From NCBI RefSeq assembly GCF_024054535.1, contig NZ_JAMXLV010000020.1, positions 1 through 64,000 on the forward strand: DNA of 64,000 nt, written 5' to 3'. Numbering within the stretch: the first letter of the stretch is position 1; each line of letters begins with the position of its first letter. The position numbers and the translations under genes were made by a program. The stretch is from Thermococcus alcaliphilus. Lineage in GTDB: Archaea; Methanobacteriota_B; Thermococci; Thermococcales; Thermococcaceae. The notes beneath the pieces were generated by a model. That model had not been told where the DNA came from and ran no database searches. It was given only the letters and a program-made list of their open reading frames with translations. Positions 9,501 through 17,591 of the stretch are shown here, piece by piece.

Positions 9501-10222
9501 ACGGCTGTGTACTGTTGGCCGTTTTTTTCGAGAATCATTTTTATGACCCAGTACGGCGTGGGGACGAAATTTGCTATTTCCCTCTCCCTTTCAACCAAGA
9601 ACTTCAACGTCGGCCCTTGAACCCTGCCCGTGCTTAAAACTATCCACTTGCCGCTGGCTTTTCTTATAGCCGAGCTCAATGCTCTAGAGAGGTTCACTCC
9701 CCAGTACCAGTCAAGTACATGCCTTGCTATTCCTGCATCTGCCATTCCAAAGTTAATCGTCGGCTCTAGGTTATACCATGCTCTTAGCAGATCTTTTTTT
9801 GTGAGTGCGGAAAACTTCATTCTCTTGGCTTTTGAAGGATCAACGCCGCAGGCATATTTTAATGCCGTATACCCTATTACCTCACCTTCGGTATCGTAGT
9901 CACACGCAACGACAAACTCATCCGCTCTCTTTGCAAGCTCCCTAAGGGCTTTTATGTAATCCTTAGCGTAGCTTTTTCCCTTTTCCGCAACATAAACGGG
10001 GACCCATTCTATATCAAAAACCGGGTAGCCGTAAGTTTTCTCCTTCGGAGCGAGAGAGAAGAGGTGTCCAACAGCTGGAGCAACTATTATCTTTTTCCCA
10101 TCCCTTGTCAGCTCATAGTAGGGAACTTTACCGATGGTCTTCCTTATTGGTTTCTTTTCGGCAAGTGCATAGGCTATTTTTCTGGCTACATTGGGCTTCT
10201 CTGCAATTATGAGCGTAGTCAT
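6530..10222 (-). CDS. topA: DNA topoisomerase I (type IA), intein-containing precursor
   Basis: Relaxes negatively supercoiled DNA through a transient 5'-phosphotyrosine link. The precursor has 1230 residues; removing the 511-residue intein leaves a 719-residue enzyme, a normal size. The N-terminal TOPRIM domain shows [13 protein letters not shown] and the acidic CDYDTEGE. The catalytic tyrosine is in CSYPRTSSQ directly after the intein. The C-terminus carries two zinc-binding segments (CPKCGG...CSNWPNC and CPECGN...CLDMNC). Start at 10222 gives the conserved [10 protein letters not shown]; longer frames run into the structured RNA upstream. GAGAGGGAT precedes the start. Confidence 0.95.
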   Translation of the reverse strand: MTTLIIAEKPNVARKIAYALAEKKPIRKTIGKVPYYELTRDGKKIIVAPAVGHLFSLAPKEKTYGYPVFDIEWVPVYVAEKGKSYAKDYIKALRELAKRADEFVVACDYDTEGEVIGYTALKYACGVDPSKAKRMKFSALTKKDLLRAWYNLEPTINFGMADAGIARHVLDWYWGVNLSRALSSAIRKASGKWIVLSTGRVQGPTLKFLVEREREIANFVPTPYWVIKMILEKNGQQYTAVYEKDRIFNEEEAKKIVEEAKKGSAFVEKVEIKQQQRNPPHPFDLGTLQREAYSAFGYSPKKTLDIAQSLYEKGYCLHPDSLIPTPQGIKRIRELPKEGEVFALDFDLKLSKAGYKLLERDADEPMYKVTLTDRTELYLTADHPVLVYREDKLMFVPAEELRGDDQVVLLINRDKPPENEEPPTLLDFLLENAVSMKDYIIYDREFGEIIKKRVKSASLKTEILWKFEIKEPTYYKYLRGKMPVPLVKFLLQRGIISDSELRRTFKGFSYSTATTPITFEFSEDFWYLFGLVVGDGHLNRRGEITISAKERTKDTIEAVKSVTNSLGLSFTFNPKYLIIAINNKSLTRLLELLGCPYGNKTEIFRIPGIIMAKPEWVAAFLAGYYDADSHIGTKQTGSKKSLSPQIVLTSKNREAIYTVKLMWQFLGVGTYLWEKKDKNGSVIAYELKIYSRDAQRFYEIMKDRLRIKRRDLESVKDTAIRERKPYSHHYSLIKVKSWEGKILSTNALWKNFDMSNQTAHGRRISLDKLRNIVRYLIDQDLRRIATGDVYILGIKSIEKFHYRGKVYDLVVDTYHNFIANGVVVHNCSYPRTSSQKLPKNLNYESIIHNLAKIPDYKPHAHELLGKGVLKPVEGKKDDPAHPAIYPTGELPKPGDLSKDEQNLYDLIVRRFLAAFADPAVRESMKVIINSNNHRFILSGSRTVKEGWLKIYGKYVKFDEVLLPKFEKGERVKVIQIKREKKKTKPPARYSPASVIKKMEDLGIGTKATRAQILETLYSRGYIEGKKKIKVTPLGMKVIEALENNVPDIVSVELTREFEEKMEQIMQKKISKEKVIEESKEALVRILKEFKKKEGEIGRKLLETFVESQKNKKNKKSADTKELTAEEEESIKKSVEKRRSMDTIIVGKCPKCGGDLVVRYNRKTGKRFVGCSNWPNCDVTYPLLQRGEIIPTGKTCPECGNAPIVKIKERNREYEVCLDMNCYKNRRKGKS
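7745..9277 (-). mobile_element. Intein with LAGLIDADG homing endonuclease inside topA
   Basis: Self-splicing protein insert of 511 residues (precursor residues 316-826). It starts with Cys ([17 protein letters not shown]) and ends VVVHN, followed by extein Cys. The block B motif TADHPVLV and the C-terminal block [13 protein letters not shown] are intact. Two LAGLIDADG-like segments, [11 protein letters not shown] and [13 protein letters not shown], indicate a homing endonuclease that looks intact by sequence. The insertion point is two residues before the catalytic Tyr of topoisomerase I, so enzyme activity requires splicing. Confidence 0.95.
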
Positions 10223-10271
10223 GATATCCCTCTCAATTCCTTTAGAGGGGTGGTATAAGAATTTTTTGGAA

Positions 10272-10434
10272 GTTGTGGGCCGGCAACAGAGGCCCGCGTT
10301 CACTTTTCGCGCGGGTGGATGCACCGGCCCTGTGGGCTCGGCGTGAGCACGCTCCGCTCATAGAGCCCGATACCTTGCGGAGGCGGGTTTGACCGAGCCC
10401 ATGCGAGGAGACTAATTGTCCCCTCGCTGTCGGC
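10272..10434 (-). ncRNA. GC-rich H/ACA-type guide RNA (two ACA-tailed hairpins)
   Basis: A GC-rich island in AT-rich DNA. On the reverse strand one hairpin has an 8-bp base stem (GGGCTCGG with CCGAGCCC, 10393-10400 and 10334-10341), an internal loop, an upper stem CTCCGC/GCGGAG, then ACA at 10333-10331. A second has GGGCCGG/CCGGCCC (10324-10330 with 10277-10283), internal loop, upper stem CCCGCG/CGCGGG, a loop with CGAAAAGTGAA that fits a K-loop, then ACA at 10276-10274. A third 10-bp hairpin (10403-10427) lies at the 5' end. ACA directly after each stem occurs only on this strand, which fixes orientation. TTTAAC near 10457 could be the TATA element. GC-rich H/ACA RNAs of this kind are known in Pyrococcus. 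Confidence 0.8.
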
Positions 10435-10465
10435 ATTCTAAGATATGAATGGAAGGTTAAATTCT

Positions 10466-11332
10466 TTACGCTGTTGTTATTAAGATTACACCAGCAACGG
10501 CTAATACTAATCCTAGGATTATCTTGGCGTTTGGCGGCTCTTTTAGAACTGCTATCGCAAGAAGAGAAGATATAATGGGATTTACAGCACTTACTGGGGC
10601 AGAGATTTGGGAGCCGACTAGGCTTACAGATTTAACGAATGCGTATTGCCCAATTATCAATCCAAGTAAAGCTGCTCCCGAGAGTATTGCAACTTCCCTC
10701 CGCGTAATTTCCCTAAGTTCCTCAGAATATTTAGGCAGGAATGCACTAATTCCAAATGCGGCGAATATCATTCTAATACCAGCTAAAGAGAGAGGAGAAA
10801 CTTGTGAAGAAAGAAAATCGAGCAGTGTTATTGCAATACTCCATGAAATGGGTGCTAAAAGGGCGAATACAAACCCCTTGCCATCTAGGTGCTCTTCAAT
10901 CTCTCCCTTTCTGACGATGACAATTGCCAAAAATACGAGGAATGCTCCAACAATTATCTGGGCATTTACGCTTCTACCTAAAAACAACCAGGCCCATAAT
11001 ATAGTCCAAAGGGGATAAGAGGAGGTTATTGGGACTGTTCTTGATACTCCCATCAACCTGAGAGCACTGAAGTAGAAGTAATCACCTATAACAAAGCCAA
11101 ACTGTCCAGAGATAAACGCGATCACGAGAACCCGCCAATTGAGAGATAATATCTCGGCATAGTTTCCAGTGAACAAGAACAAACAAGCGTAAAAAAGTGC
11201 CGTAATGTAGAGCCTAACTATATTAACGGTGACTGCACTTTTGTTTCTCATTCCAATTTTCACTAGAACTGAAGCAGTTCCCCATCCAAATGCCGAAATC
11301 AGTGCGAGTAATGCTCCGAGTAAGGTGTTCAT
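10466..11332 (-). CDS. EamA-family membrane transporter (DMT superfamily)
   Basis: Integral membrane protein of 288 residues with about ten hydrophobic segments arranged as two EamA halves (segment starts include LLGALLALISAFGWGTASVL and GKGFVFALLAPISWSIAITL). Families of this type export metabolites or amino acids; the substrate cannot be inferred here. ATG 11332 is chosen over a GTG 18 bases upstream because a TATA-like GTTTTTAAATTAA (11351-11363) lies about 25 bases before it, which suggests a leaderless transcript. It ends just upstream of the H/ACA-type RNA on the same strand. Confidence 0.82.
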   Translation of the reverse strand: MNTLLGALLALISAFGWGTASVLVKIGMRNKSAVTVNIVRLYITALFYACLFLFTGNYAEILSLNWRVLVIAFISGQFGFVIGDYFYFSALRLMGVSRTVPITSSYPLWTILWAWLFLGRSVNAQIIVGAFLVFLAIVIVRKGEIEEHLDGKGFVFALLAPISWSIAITLLDFLSSQVSPLSLAGIRMIFAAFGISAFLPKYSEELREITRREVAILSGAALLGLIIGQYAFVKSVSLVGSQISAPVSAVNPIISSLLAIAVLKEPPNAKIILGLVLAVAGVILITTA

Positions 11333-11433
11333 GTTGAGAAGAGAGACCACTTAATTTAAAAACTTAACGTTTCGAAAATTATCTTAACTCCCACACCATA
11401 GGGCTTAAAAACTCTCGGATATTAAAAATAAAG

Positions 11434-11490
11434 TAGTGATGATCTCGGCAAATCTGAGCGTTGCTATGATGACGATCTTGAGTGCTGATC
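11434..11490 (+). ncRNA. C/D box guide sRNA
   Basis: Four boxes appear in order with correct spacing: C box GTGATGA (11436-11442), 11-base guide, D' box CTGA (11454-11457), 8-base spacer, C' box ATGATGA (11466-11472), 12-base guide, D box CTGA (11485-11488). This is the layout of archaeal 2'-O-methylation guides. A TATA-like CTTAAAAAC at 11404-11412 sits about 25 bases before the expected 5' end. By the box D+5 rule each guide would direct methylation of the base pairing five positions upstream of D or D'. I have not identified targets. Confidence 0.85.
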
Positions 11491-13056
11491 TCATCTGATC
11501 CTAATTTCGGTGTTTCTGAGCTTTATTGGGATGTTCTGTTCTGCCGATACTTCTTTTGTTACTTTTTCTAGGGTTCTCGTGATATCTTCACGTACCCTTT
11601 CGTCGGAGACAATTCCTAGCAGTGTGCTCCTTTTGTCAAAACTTGCTTCAAGATCAACAAGTACTGTTCCATCTTTAAACTCCCAATCAAGGTTCATCCA
11701 CCTAAATATTGAATTTGGAAGCTCTGTGAATTCTCTTTGCAGTCTCTTCCTCAAGTCTTCTATTGCCGGTTCTACTTTGTTCTTTAACAAGGCCTCTTCA
11801 GCTTCTTTCTTCTTCTCTTCAGTTATGTAAGAGAGTTCCTCCACTCCAGCTTCTTTAAGGAGCTTTTCTATCTCTTTTTCTAGCTCTTCTTTTTTGCTCA
11901 TTATTTGCTTGGCCTTACTTGAAACTTCTTCCTCTTCTAGATAAAGCTCCACTCTGTGGACGGTCACATATTTGTTCAACGCCTTTCCGATTTCTCTTGC
12001 GTGAGTCCTTAGAATTCTATTAACAATCCTCTCTGCTTCTTCTTTACTAACTCCCGAAGCTTTTCCCCAGAGCGTCAGGTTAATTTCATGCTCACTTCTT
12101 CCCTTTATGTCCAGGAGCATCTTATCAATATCAATGCCTGCACTTTGAATATCCTTGAAGAGTACTCTGGCGTAAGCAGAAAAGTAAGGCTTGACGCTCT
12201 CATGTGCTTCCACTATTATGTTGCTTTCAACCTTGCGTGGGATGACAACCTCCTTTTTCTCTTCTTTCTCTTCTTCTGACTCTCCAGGGGCAGTTATTTT
12301 TGCCTGAGCGTTGCTTAAGATTGGCTTAAGTCCGGCTTTTCTCCAGATTATCGGAAGGTGCTTGTTGACGAAGTATAATACCCTTCTCTCTAAGATTTCC
12401 CTTGAGCTCTTGTCCTTCTCGCTTGTTCCATGGATGTTTACGTGAAGGTAAATTACTCCAGAGCCCACTTCCCCAGTTATTCCAACTCTCTCTACAGAAA
12501 CTCCATTTAAGCTTTTTATCTCCTTTAGAATCTCTTCGGCATATTCTTGAAGAACCGGCTTGAAGATCTCCCCTCCTACCACTTTAACCTCAATTTCTGG
12601 GGCACTGGGTTTCTTTTCAATTTTGGGGGCTTTCTCAAGGGGTTTCTCCTCCTTTTTTGGAGGGACCTCTTTTTTAGCCACCTCTTGTACCTTCACTTGA
12701 GGTTCTGTTTTTGCTTCCTCTTTTTTTCTCTCAAGGGCTTTCTCTAGCAATTTCTCTTTTTCTAGTACCTCGGCACTTTCGATTTTGTTCTCTCCGAATA
12801 TTTTTTCAAGCTCAACTTTCGGAGTTAAATTGTAGATTTCCAAGTTGTCAGTTATTGAAAGCTTCAAGGATATCTCATCAAGCCCGTACAAGTCTACTAC
12901 GAGAGGATAGTCTATTATTCTCTTCAGAGTTTCAATGCTATCGCTTCCGATTAACTTTTTCTTGGAGTTTAGGAGGTCTATTTGAGCTGCTAGAAGTTTT
13001 TTTCTGTCCAGCAAAATCGTGGCGTAGTATTTTTCTTTTTCATCTTTTGTGAACAT
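11491..13056 (-). CDS. Large protein with three related C-terminal domains, unknown function
   Basis: 521 residues from the first available ATG. An N-terminal alpha/beta region (1-90) is followed by a Lys/Pro/Glu-rich linker (about 95-155), then three similar segments of about 85-95 residues at roughly 160-255, 290-375 and 430-521, separated by charged or coiled-coil linkers. Each starts with a helix, has an LxVxxxG-type strand, then an arginine-rich helix (for example REILERRVLYFVNKHLP) and ends with a strand. The N-terminus faintly recalls archaeal DUF2226 proteins. The coding-like frame continues about 75 bases upstream of the ATG without a start codon (see findings). Confidence 0.7.
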   Translation of the reverse strand: MFTKDEKEKYYATILLDRKKLLAAQIDLLNSKKKLIGSDSIETLKRIIDYPLVVDLYGLDEISLKLSITDNLEIYNLTPKVELEKIFGENKIESAEVLEKEKLLEKALERKKEEAKTEPQVKVQEVAKKEVPPKKEEKPLEKAPKIEKKPSAPEIEVKVVGGEIFKPVLQEYAEEILKEIKSLNGVSVERVGITGEVGSGVIYLHVNIHGTSEKDKSSREILERRVLYFVNKHLPIIWRKAGLKPILSNAQAKITAPGESEEEKEEKKEVVIPRKVESNIIVEAHESVKPYFSAYARVLFKDIQSAGIDIDKMLLDIKGRSEHEINLTLWGKASGVSKEEAERIVNRILRTHAREIGKALNKYVTVHRVELYLEEEEVSSKAKQIMSKKEELEKEIEKLLKEAGVEELSYITEEKKKEAEEALLKNKVEPAIEDLRKRLQREFTELPNSIFRWMNLDWEFKDGTVLVDLEASFDKRSTLLGIVSDERVREDITRTLEKVTKEVSAEQNIPIKLRNTEIRIR

Positions 13057-13234
13057 CTTCAGAAATAGTCCACTAAACTCCTGATTGGAGAAAGCATTGT
13101 AGATTAAATCAAGCAGTTCTTGTTTTTTGGTGCATACGATGTTCTCTTCCAGTGGTGTGATATTTGGAAGCCACTACAATTAAAGTCCATCTGAGCATAT
13201 ATTTAAGCATTATTGTCCTTATAAGGTGAGCACC

Positions 13235-14698
13235 ATGAGAGTATTAATACTCGGTGGAGGAACAATAGGAAGAAGCATTGCACAAGTGCTTAAAGGTGAA
13301 TTTGACATTGTTATTGTCGAGCAAGATGATATTAGAGCGAAGTCTCTCAGTGAAAGTGGATTTCACGTTATTCAAGGTGATTTCTCATATACCGCATCTT
13401 TGTTGAAGGCAGGCATTGATAAAACTGACCTTGTAATAATAACCACAATGGACATAAGCAAGATAAAGAGAACAATACAGACAATTAAAAACAACAACCC
13501 AGAAGTGCCGATTTTAGTTCTTCTACCTGATGATATAACCGCTGAAGAGCTGGCATCTCAAATAAAGGAAGAATTTGAAAATGAAGTCAAAATAGATTAT
13601 GCAATTTCTCCAAGAGAAGCAGTGATCAAGGCAATTGTTGAAATGGTAGAAGATATTGGAAAAAGGAAAAACGCCGTTTTACTTGCCAAGAAGCTTTCAG
13701 AAATAAAACAAAAGACGGATTCACTCTTAATAGTCATGCACGATAATCCCGATCCGGATGCCATGGCTAGCGCTGCTGCTCTCCAGGTCATAGCCCAAAA
13801 CATGGGGCTAAAGGCGACTATTGTTTATGGAGGAGAGATAACACACCATGAGAACAGAGCTTTCGTAAACCTTCTCGGGCTGGATATGAGGAAGGTTTCT
13901 CCGGGTTCTTATGAAATTAAAAGATATTCCGCCATAGCGTTAGTGGATTGCCAGCCAAATGGAAATTTGAGCATTTTAGACGATGAAGATCTTAAGAAAA
14001 TAGAGATACTCGTTGATCACCATCAGCTTCTCCAAAATCTAGAAGAAAGGCTTCCCAAGAATGCATTTTTTGATATTAGGCCGGAAGTAAATGCCACATC
14101 CTCGATAATGGTGGAATACTTAAAACATCTCAACATAGAGGTCAATGAATTGCTCGGCACCAGCCTTTTCTATGGCATCTACATAGACACAAAGAAGTTC
14201 TCAAAGCTTAACCATACCGATCTTGAAGCACTAGCCTTTTTGGCAGGGAAAGTTGATTATGACATCTTGGAAAAGATAGAATCTCCAGACATCTCAACTG
14301 AAACTGCAGAGGTCCTAGCTAGGGCAATCCTGAACAGAAAAATGTACAAGAACATCGTTATCTCAAACGTGGGCTTTATAACCAACAGAGACGCTATCCC
14401 TGAGTCTGCAGACTTTTTACTTAGGCTAGAGGGAGTTAATACCGTTTTAGTCTTTGGAATAGTCGATGATAGGATTGAAATCTCTGCCAGAACAAGAGAT
14501 GTGAGAGTAAACGTTGGCAAGGTTCTAAAGGAGGCTTTTGGAGACATAGGTAGCGGTGGAGGGCATCCGCAATCAGGGGGAGCGAGAATTCCATTGGGGA
14601 TATTCAAACTCGCTAAGGACAAGGATTCCCTCTTAAAATTGGTAGAAGAAGCAATAACAGAGAAATTCTTAGAGGCATTGAATGCCAAAGAGAGCTAG
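13235..14698 (+). CDS. TrkA-N plus DHH/DHHA1 phosphoesterase-like protein
   Basis: 487 residues. An N-terminal nucleotide-binding TrkA-N/RCK domain (1-130, VLILGGGTIGRSIAQVL) is joined to a DHH phosphoesterase domain: HDNPDPDAMAS near 175, VDCQ near 240, VDHHQ near 265, and a DHHA1 end with GSGGGHPQSGGARIP near 445. DHH proteins hydrolyse phosphodiesters such as cyclic dinucleotides or nanoRNA; the RCK fusion suggests regulation by a nucleotide. ATG 13235 follows AAGGTGAG at 6 bases. The upstream gap is a divergent promoter shared with the 521-residue protein. Its stop overlaps the convergent PRC-barrel gene by 4 bases. Confidence 0.85.
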   Translation: MRVLILGGGTIGRSIAQVLKGEFDIVIVEQDDIRAKSLSESGFHVIQGDFSYTASLLKAGIDKTDLVIITTMDISKIKRTIQTIKNNNPEVPILVLLPDDITAEELASQIKEEFENEVKIDYAISPREAVIKAIVEMVEDIGKRKNAVLLAKKLSEIKQKTDSLLIVMHDNPDPDAMASAAALQVIAQNMGLKATIVYGGEITHHENRAFVNLLGLDMRKVSPGSYEIKRYSAIALVDCQPNGNLSILDDEDLKKIEILVDHHQLLQNLEERLPKNAFFDIRPEVNATSSIMVEYLKHLNIEVNELLGTSLFYGIYIDTKKFSKLNHTDLEALAFLAGKVDYDILEKIESPDISTETAEVLARAILNRKMYKNIVISNVGFITNRDAIPESADFLLRLEGVNTVLVFGIVDDRIEISARTRDVRVNVGKVLKEAFGDIGSGGGHPQSGGARIPLGIFKLAKDKDSLLKLVEEAITEKFLEALNAKES

Positions 14699-14904
14699 TC
14701 TTTCTTAGCTTCTATTAATATTATGTCCCCAATTGCGGTTACCCTTTCATAGGGGATTCCAACTTTTTCTCCCGGGAGTCCAAGCGCTAGTATTCTTCCC
14801 TCTCCTTTGTCGATCTCTATCAATACCTCATCAACGTAACCGATGTAATATCCTTTGGTGTTGTATATCTGCTTCCCATAAAGCTTTGACAGCCTCATTA
14901 CCAT
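14695..14904 (-). CDS. PRC-barrel domain protein
   Basis: A 69-residue single-domain protein with the PRC-barrel pattern (GKQIYNTKGYYIGYVDEVLI, then GIPYERVTAIGDIILIE). Archaeal PRC-barrel proteins are small beta-barrels; some are linked to RNA metabolism or cell division, but the role here is open. ATG 14904 is preferred because GGTGAG lies 4 bases before it; an ATG at 14916 and one at 14898 are alternatives. It may be the last gene of the translin-endonuclease V-RbkR operon. Confidence 0.82.
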   Translation of the reverse strand: MVMRLSKLYGKQIYNTKGYYIGYVDEVLIEIDKGEGRILALGLPGEKVGIPYERVTAIGDIILIEAKKD

Positions 14905-14938
14905 ATCGCTCACCATTTGAAATTGGAAGTTTTTCCTT

Positions 14939-15463
14939 TTAAATTTTCTTACTCATCCTTGCAGTGTTTTCAAGGAAAGATTTGAGGAAAATGACTACAG
15001 TTGCAATAACAGTTCCTGCAACTCCTACCAGCACAATGCTTATTGCCGATCCTTCAATTTCCGAGATTTTGGAGTTCATGAAAAGTAAATTTGCGAGTAT
15101 GAATCCACCGAAATAAGCAAAAGGAACTATGGACACATCAAGTGTGCTTTCTGCAGAAACAAGCCCCATAACAAACACAACAGCCACCAAAAGGGAGAAA
15201 GAGTAAAGCATGGAAAACTCCACTTTAAGCCAGAGGATATAAAGGATGAGGGTTAAGAAAAATCCCACAAGAAAAGCATATCCACTTGCTCTTACTTTTC
15301 CTTTGAGAACCCCAAAACTTCCGCCTAGAAATAACCCAGCAATGTAAATTGGGATAAGGGTATCCATCGCAGTGTAGGGAGGATAAAAGAGGACTATCAG
15401 TAAAAAGCTTAGAGTCACTCCAAGGCCACCATACCCCAGAGAGGAAAGGATCTTCTCCTTCAC
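14939..15463 (-). CDS. Membrane protein of unknown function
   Basis: 174 residues with about five or six hydrophobic helices (for example LGVTLSFLLIVLFYPPY near the N-terminus and ISIVLVGVAGTVIATVVIFL near the C-terminus). No family recognised. The GTG start overlaps the riboflavin kinase stop (GTGA), implying translational coupling in the same operon. Nothing in the sequence links it to flavin transport beyond the neighbourhood. Confidence 0.7.
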   Translation of the reverse strand: MKEKILSSLGYGGLGVTLSFLLIVLFYPPYTAMDTLIPIYIAGLFLGGSFGVLKGKVRASGYAFLVGFFLTLILYILWLKVEFSMLYSFSLLVAVVFVMGLVSAESTLDVSIVPFAYFGGFILANLLFMNSKISEIEGSAISIVLVGVAGTVIATVVIFLKSFLENTARMSKKI

Positions 15464-16095
15464 TTTACTACCTCCACTTTAACTTTTGAGCCGTCCTTTA
15501 GATTAAGCTTCTCCCTAAGGCATACGGGGGCTATTATCTCTGCGACTCTTGGGGGATGTATTGTTCTGGAAGGAACAACTATTGCTCCTTCGATTCCATT
15601 TATCCTAACTTTGTAAGCCTTTACATCTCCAAAAGTTCTACCTCCTTTGGTGAAACCAGGGATTATTATGGGTTCCACATTGTAGAGGGCATCGTAAATC
15701 GTCTTTGGGAAGATTATCAGAAGATTTAGAGTCCCTGGATAAGGAGTGAAGCCGAGATACTCCTTTATTCTATCTTTGTACTGCTCCACATAATATCTTC
15801 CCTCTCCAATCCCGGAAACAACTTCTCCCAAGATATATTTCCCGTACAAGATCTTTCCGATCTCGTCAAATATCTCTTCAAGAAGCCTCAATCCATCGGG
15901 AGTTACCTCTACAAAAGTTTTCTTTCCAGAAACCTCTCGCTTTAGATAGCCCATTTTTTCCATATTCTCGAGCTTTCTCATTACGGACTGGGGAGAAATC
16001 CCTACCTCCTTTGAAAGTTCCCTTAAGGTAATTTTAACTTTATCCCCAATAGCACCTTTCCTGGCAAGGGAAATGAGCAGTTTAATTTCTTCCAT
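15460..16095 (-). CDS. Riboflavin kinase fused to winged-helix regulator (RbkR type)
   Basis: 211 residues. An N-terminal winged helix (1-80, [20 protein letters not shown]) precedes an archaeal CTP-dependent riboflavin kinase domain (about 85-211), recognised by [31 protein letters not shown] and the closing [20 protein letters not shown] strand. The characterised RbkR family both makes FMN and represses riboflavin genes. ATG 16095 is preferred over a longer frame because GGGTGCTGG precedes it and the protein then begins at the helix; it overlaps the endonuclease V end by 14 bases. No riboflavin synthesis genes are in view, so autoregulation cannot be tested here. Confidence 0.88.
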   Translation of the reverse strand: MEEIKLLISLARKGAIGDKVKITLRELSKEVGISPQSVMRKLENMEKMGYLKREVSGKKTFVEVTPDGLRLLEEIFDEIGKILYGKYILGEVVSGIGEGRYYVEQYKDRIKEYLGFTPYPGTLNLLIIFPKTIYDALYNVEPIIIPGFTKGGRTFGDVKAYKVRINGIEGAIVVPSRTIHPPRVAEIIAPVCLREKLNLKDGSKVKVEVVK

Positions 16096-16642
16096 TTCCA
16101 GCACCCTTGGAGAGTTTATCCGCAATTCTCAGGGGCTTAGGATAGCCGTTTTCGTTAATTATCTCAACAATCTTCTTCGCAGAGTCAAGGTCAATTAAAT
16201 TACCAACACTTACATAAGCTTTTCCCACCTTCACGAAATCCTTTGTACCATGCAAAGGACGTTTTGCAACTCCTATCGTGGGTTTGTTGATAAGCAGACC
16301 TATATGTGAAGCCAAGCCGTATCCCCTCGGATGTGCCTTTCCGTGCCCCTCCACGAGAAGGACATCAAACTCTTCACCCTTTATCAGCAGCAAAATTGGT
16401 CTTGTTTCTCTCAAGAAAAAGTAGGTGGGGATGTAGGGAAAATTTACCTCCGTTTCGATAACTTTTGTTTTTACCACCTCGCAGGAAGGGAAAGAGCATA
16501 AAACAAAAGCTCCTCTCGCGTGGTTGCCCTTATATGATACGTCAACTGCAGCAATCCTCTTAACCTCTGAGATATCCAACGGCTTTTCTACGATTTTTCT
16601 GCTCAGCTTTCTTTGAATTTCTGCAATCTTTTTAAAGTTCAT
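16082..16642 (-). CDS. nfi: Endonuclease V (deoxyinosine repair)
   Basis: Cuts DNA near deoxyinosine formed by adenine deamination, which is frequent at high temperature. 186 residues with the diagnostic motifs AAVDVSY (first catalytic Asp), [10 protein letters not shown] (lesion wedge) and [22 protein letters not shown] 16642 follows GAGGAGTGG; the frame extends to a TTG at 16657 that lies inside that ribosome site. It overlaps both neighbours, so it is translated within the translin-RbkR operon. Confidence 0.94.
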   Translation of the reverse strand: MNFKKIAEIQRKLSRKIVEKPLDISEVKRIAAVDVSYKGNHARGAFVLCSFPSCEVVKTKVIETEVNFPYIPTYFFLRETRPILLLIKGEEFDVLLVEGHGKAHPRGYGLASHIGLLINKPTIGVAKRPLHGTKDFVKVGKAYVSVGNLIDLDSAKKIVEIINENGYPKPLRIADKLSKGAGNGRN

Positions 16643-17252
16643 TTCTCCACTCCTCAAGCTTCTTTTCTAAGTCTTTGTTGATCTTTGCCCTAGTTAAGTC
16701 TTCAAGGGTCCTTTCCAGAATGTATCTTGCTTGATCTTGCTTCTGCCTTATGTTTACGAGACCCTTTGGATACTCGAGAGTAACAAGTTCATCGTAAACC
16801 TTTTCCATGAAAGTGTAAACTTCCTGAGCCTTTTCTAAGTTCCCCTTTAGCAGGAGAGTTAGAAAATATCTCCTTAGCTCTCCAATGAAGTCTCCAATTC
16901 CAAGGGCATAGTCTGCCTCAGGAATTCCAATCTCTCTCGGAGATGGAAACTCTTTTCCAAGGAGATAGCAGTAGAAAAGTAATGCCTCAACATACTCTTG
17001 ATGTGCGCTCTGAACGTAACCTGTAAAGTAAAGATCCTCATGGCCTTTAAGCTTCTCTTTTAGTTTTTTAACGAGCTCTTCGGCTTTTTCCAGTCTCTCC
17101 TTTGCAGTCTCTATCTCTCCCCTATGTAGGGCTTTTATTGAGTCTCCGCTCACCCTTACGATTTCTCTGGTAAGCTTGAGTGCTTCCTCTCTCAGCTCAT
17201 CCTTTTTGTCGAGAACTTCTCTTATCTCTTCTATTATTTCAGAAATGTTCAC
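16632..17252 (-). CDS. Translin/TRAX-family protein
   Basis: All-helical 206-residue protein. The family pattern is clear in the long N-terminal helices and in [20 protein letters not shown] and [20 protein letters not shown]. Eukaryotic relatives form octameric RNA-binding shells with TRAX RNase subunits; archaeal homologues form similar assemblies. GTG 17252 is chosen since GGTGAT lies 4 bases before it; a GTG at 17261 is part of that site. First gene of the reverse-strand operon with endonuclease V, just downstream of the second H/ACA-like RNA. Confidence 0.85.
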   Translation of the reverse strand: MNISEIIEEIREVLDKKDELREEALKLTREIVRVSGDSIKALHRGEIETAKERLEKAEELVKKLKEKLKGHEDLYFTGYVQSAHQEYVEALLFYCYLLGKEFPSPREIGIPEADYALGIGDFIGELRRYFLTLLLKGNLEKAQEVYTFMEKVYDELVTLEYPKGLVNIRQKQDQARYILERTLEDLTRAKINKDLEKKLEEWRNEL

Positions 17253-17295
17253 CCTTATCACCAGAGAAATTTTGATTATTTGGAATAAAAACCTT

Positions 17296-17458
17296 CGTAT
17301 GTGGGCTTGGCTTATCCTACCGCCCTCATCGTTAGCCTTTCGGCAACCTCAAGCGGCCCCGGAGGCCAAGCCCTGTGCGCCCGGCATCGTCCCCCAGATT
17401 CACAGCTGCCCAGACGCTCCTCCGGTCGGGCTACCGGGCGTGCCGGATGCCGTTATAA
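17296..17458 (-). ncRNA. Second GC-rich H/ACA-type guide RNA
   Basis: The 3' hairpin on the reverse strand is strong: base stem GGGCTTGGC/GCCAAGCCC (9 bp), pocket strands CTCCGGGG and TAGGATAA, upper stem CCGCTT/GGGCGG, a K-turn-like TTGAG opposite GATGAG, a GAAA-capped tip, and ACA immediately after the base stem. A 5' half (about 17375-17458) has possible base stem CGCCCGGT/GCCGGGCG followed by C and ACA, but its upper fold is unclear. TTTTTATT follows the 3' ACA as a likely terminator. AAATTAAAATTT near 17475-17485 could be the TATA region. Confidence 0.75.
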
Positions 17459-17591
17459 TATTCCACTGGTGAAATTTTAATTTTTCTCCTCTTAATAACT
17501 GTCAGTTATATATTGACCCCAATATCATGCCGAAAAATATATAAAGGCACCTTCAGACTATGCACGTAAGAATTCATTTGAGGTGATGATC

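Noticed and set aside
10223-10324. N-terminal extension of topoisomerase I into the GC-rich region
   Set aside because: The extension translates the structured RNA; the conserved [10 protein letters not shown] start and ribosome site are at 10222.
11443-11457. The D' guide of the C/D RNA resembles a conserved 23S rRNA stretch
   Set aside because: The resemblance, recalled from memory, is to the sense strand of rRNA. A guide must be complementary, so this is not a target.
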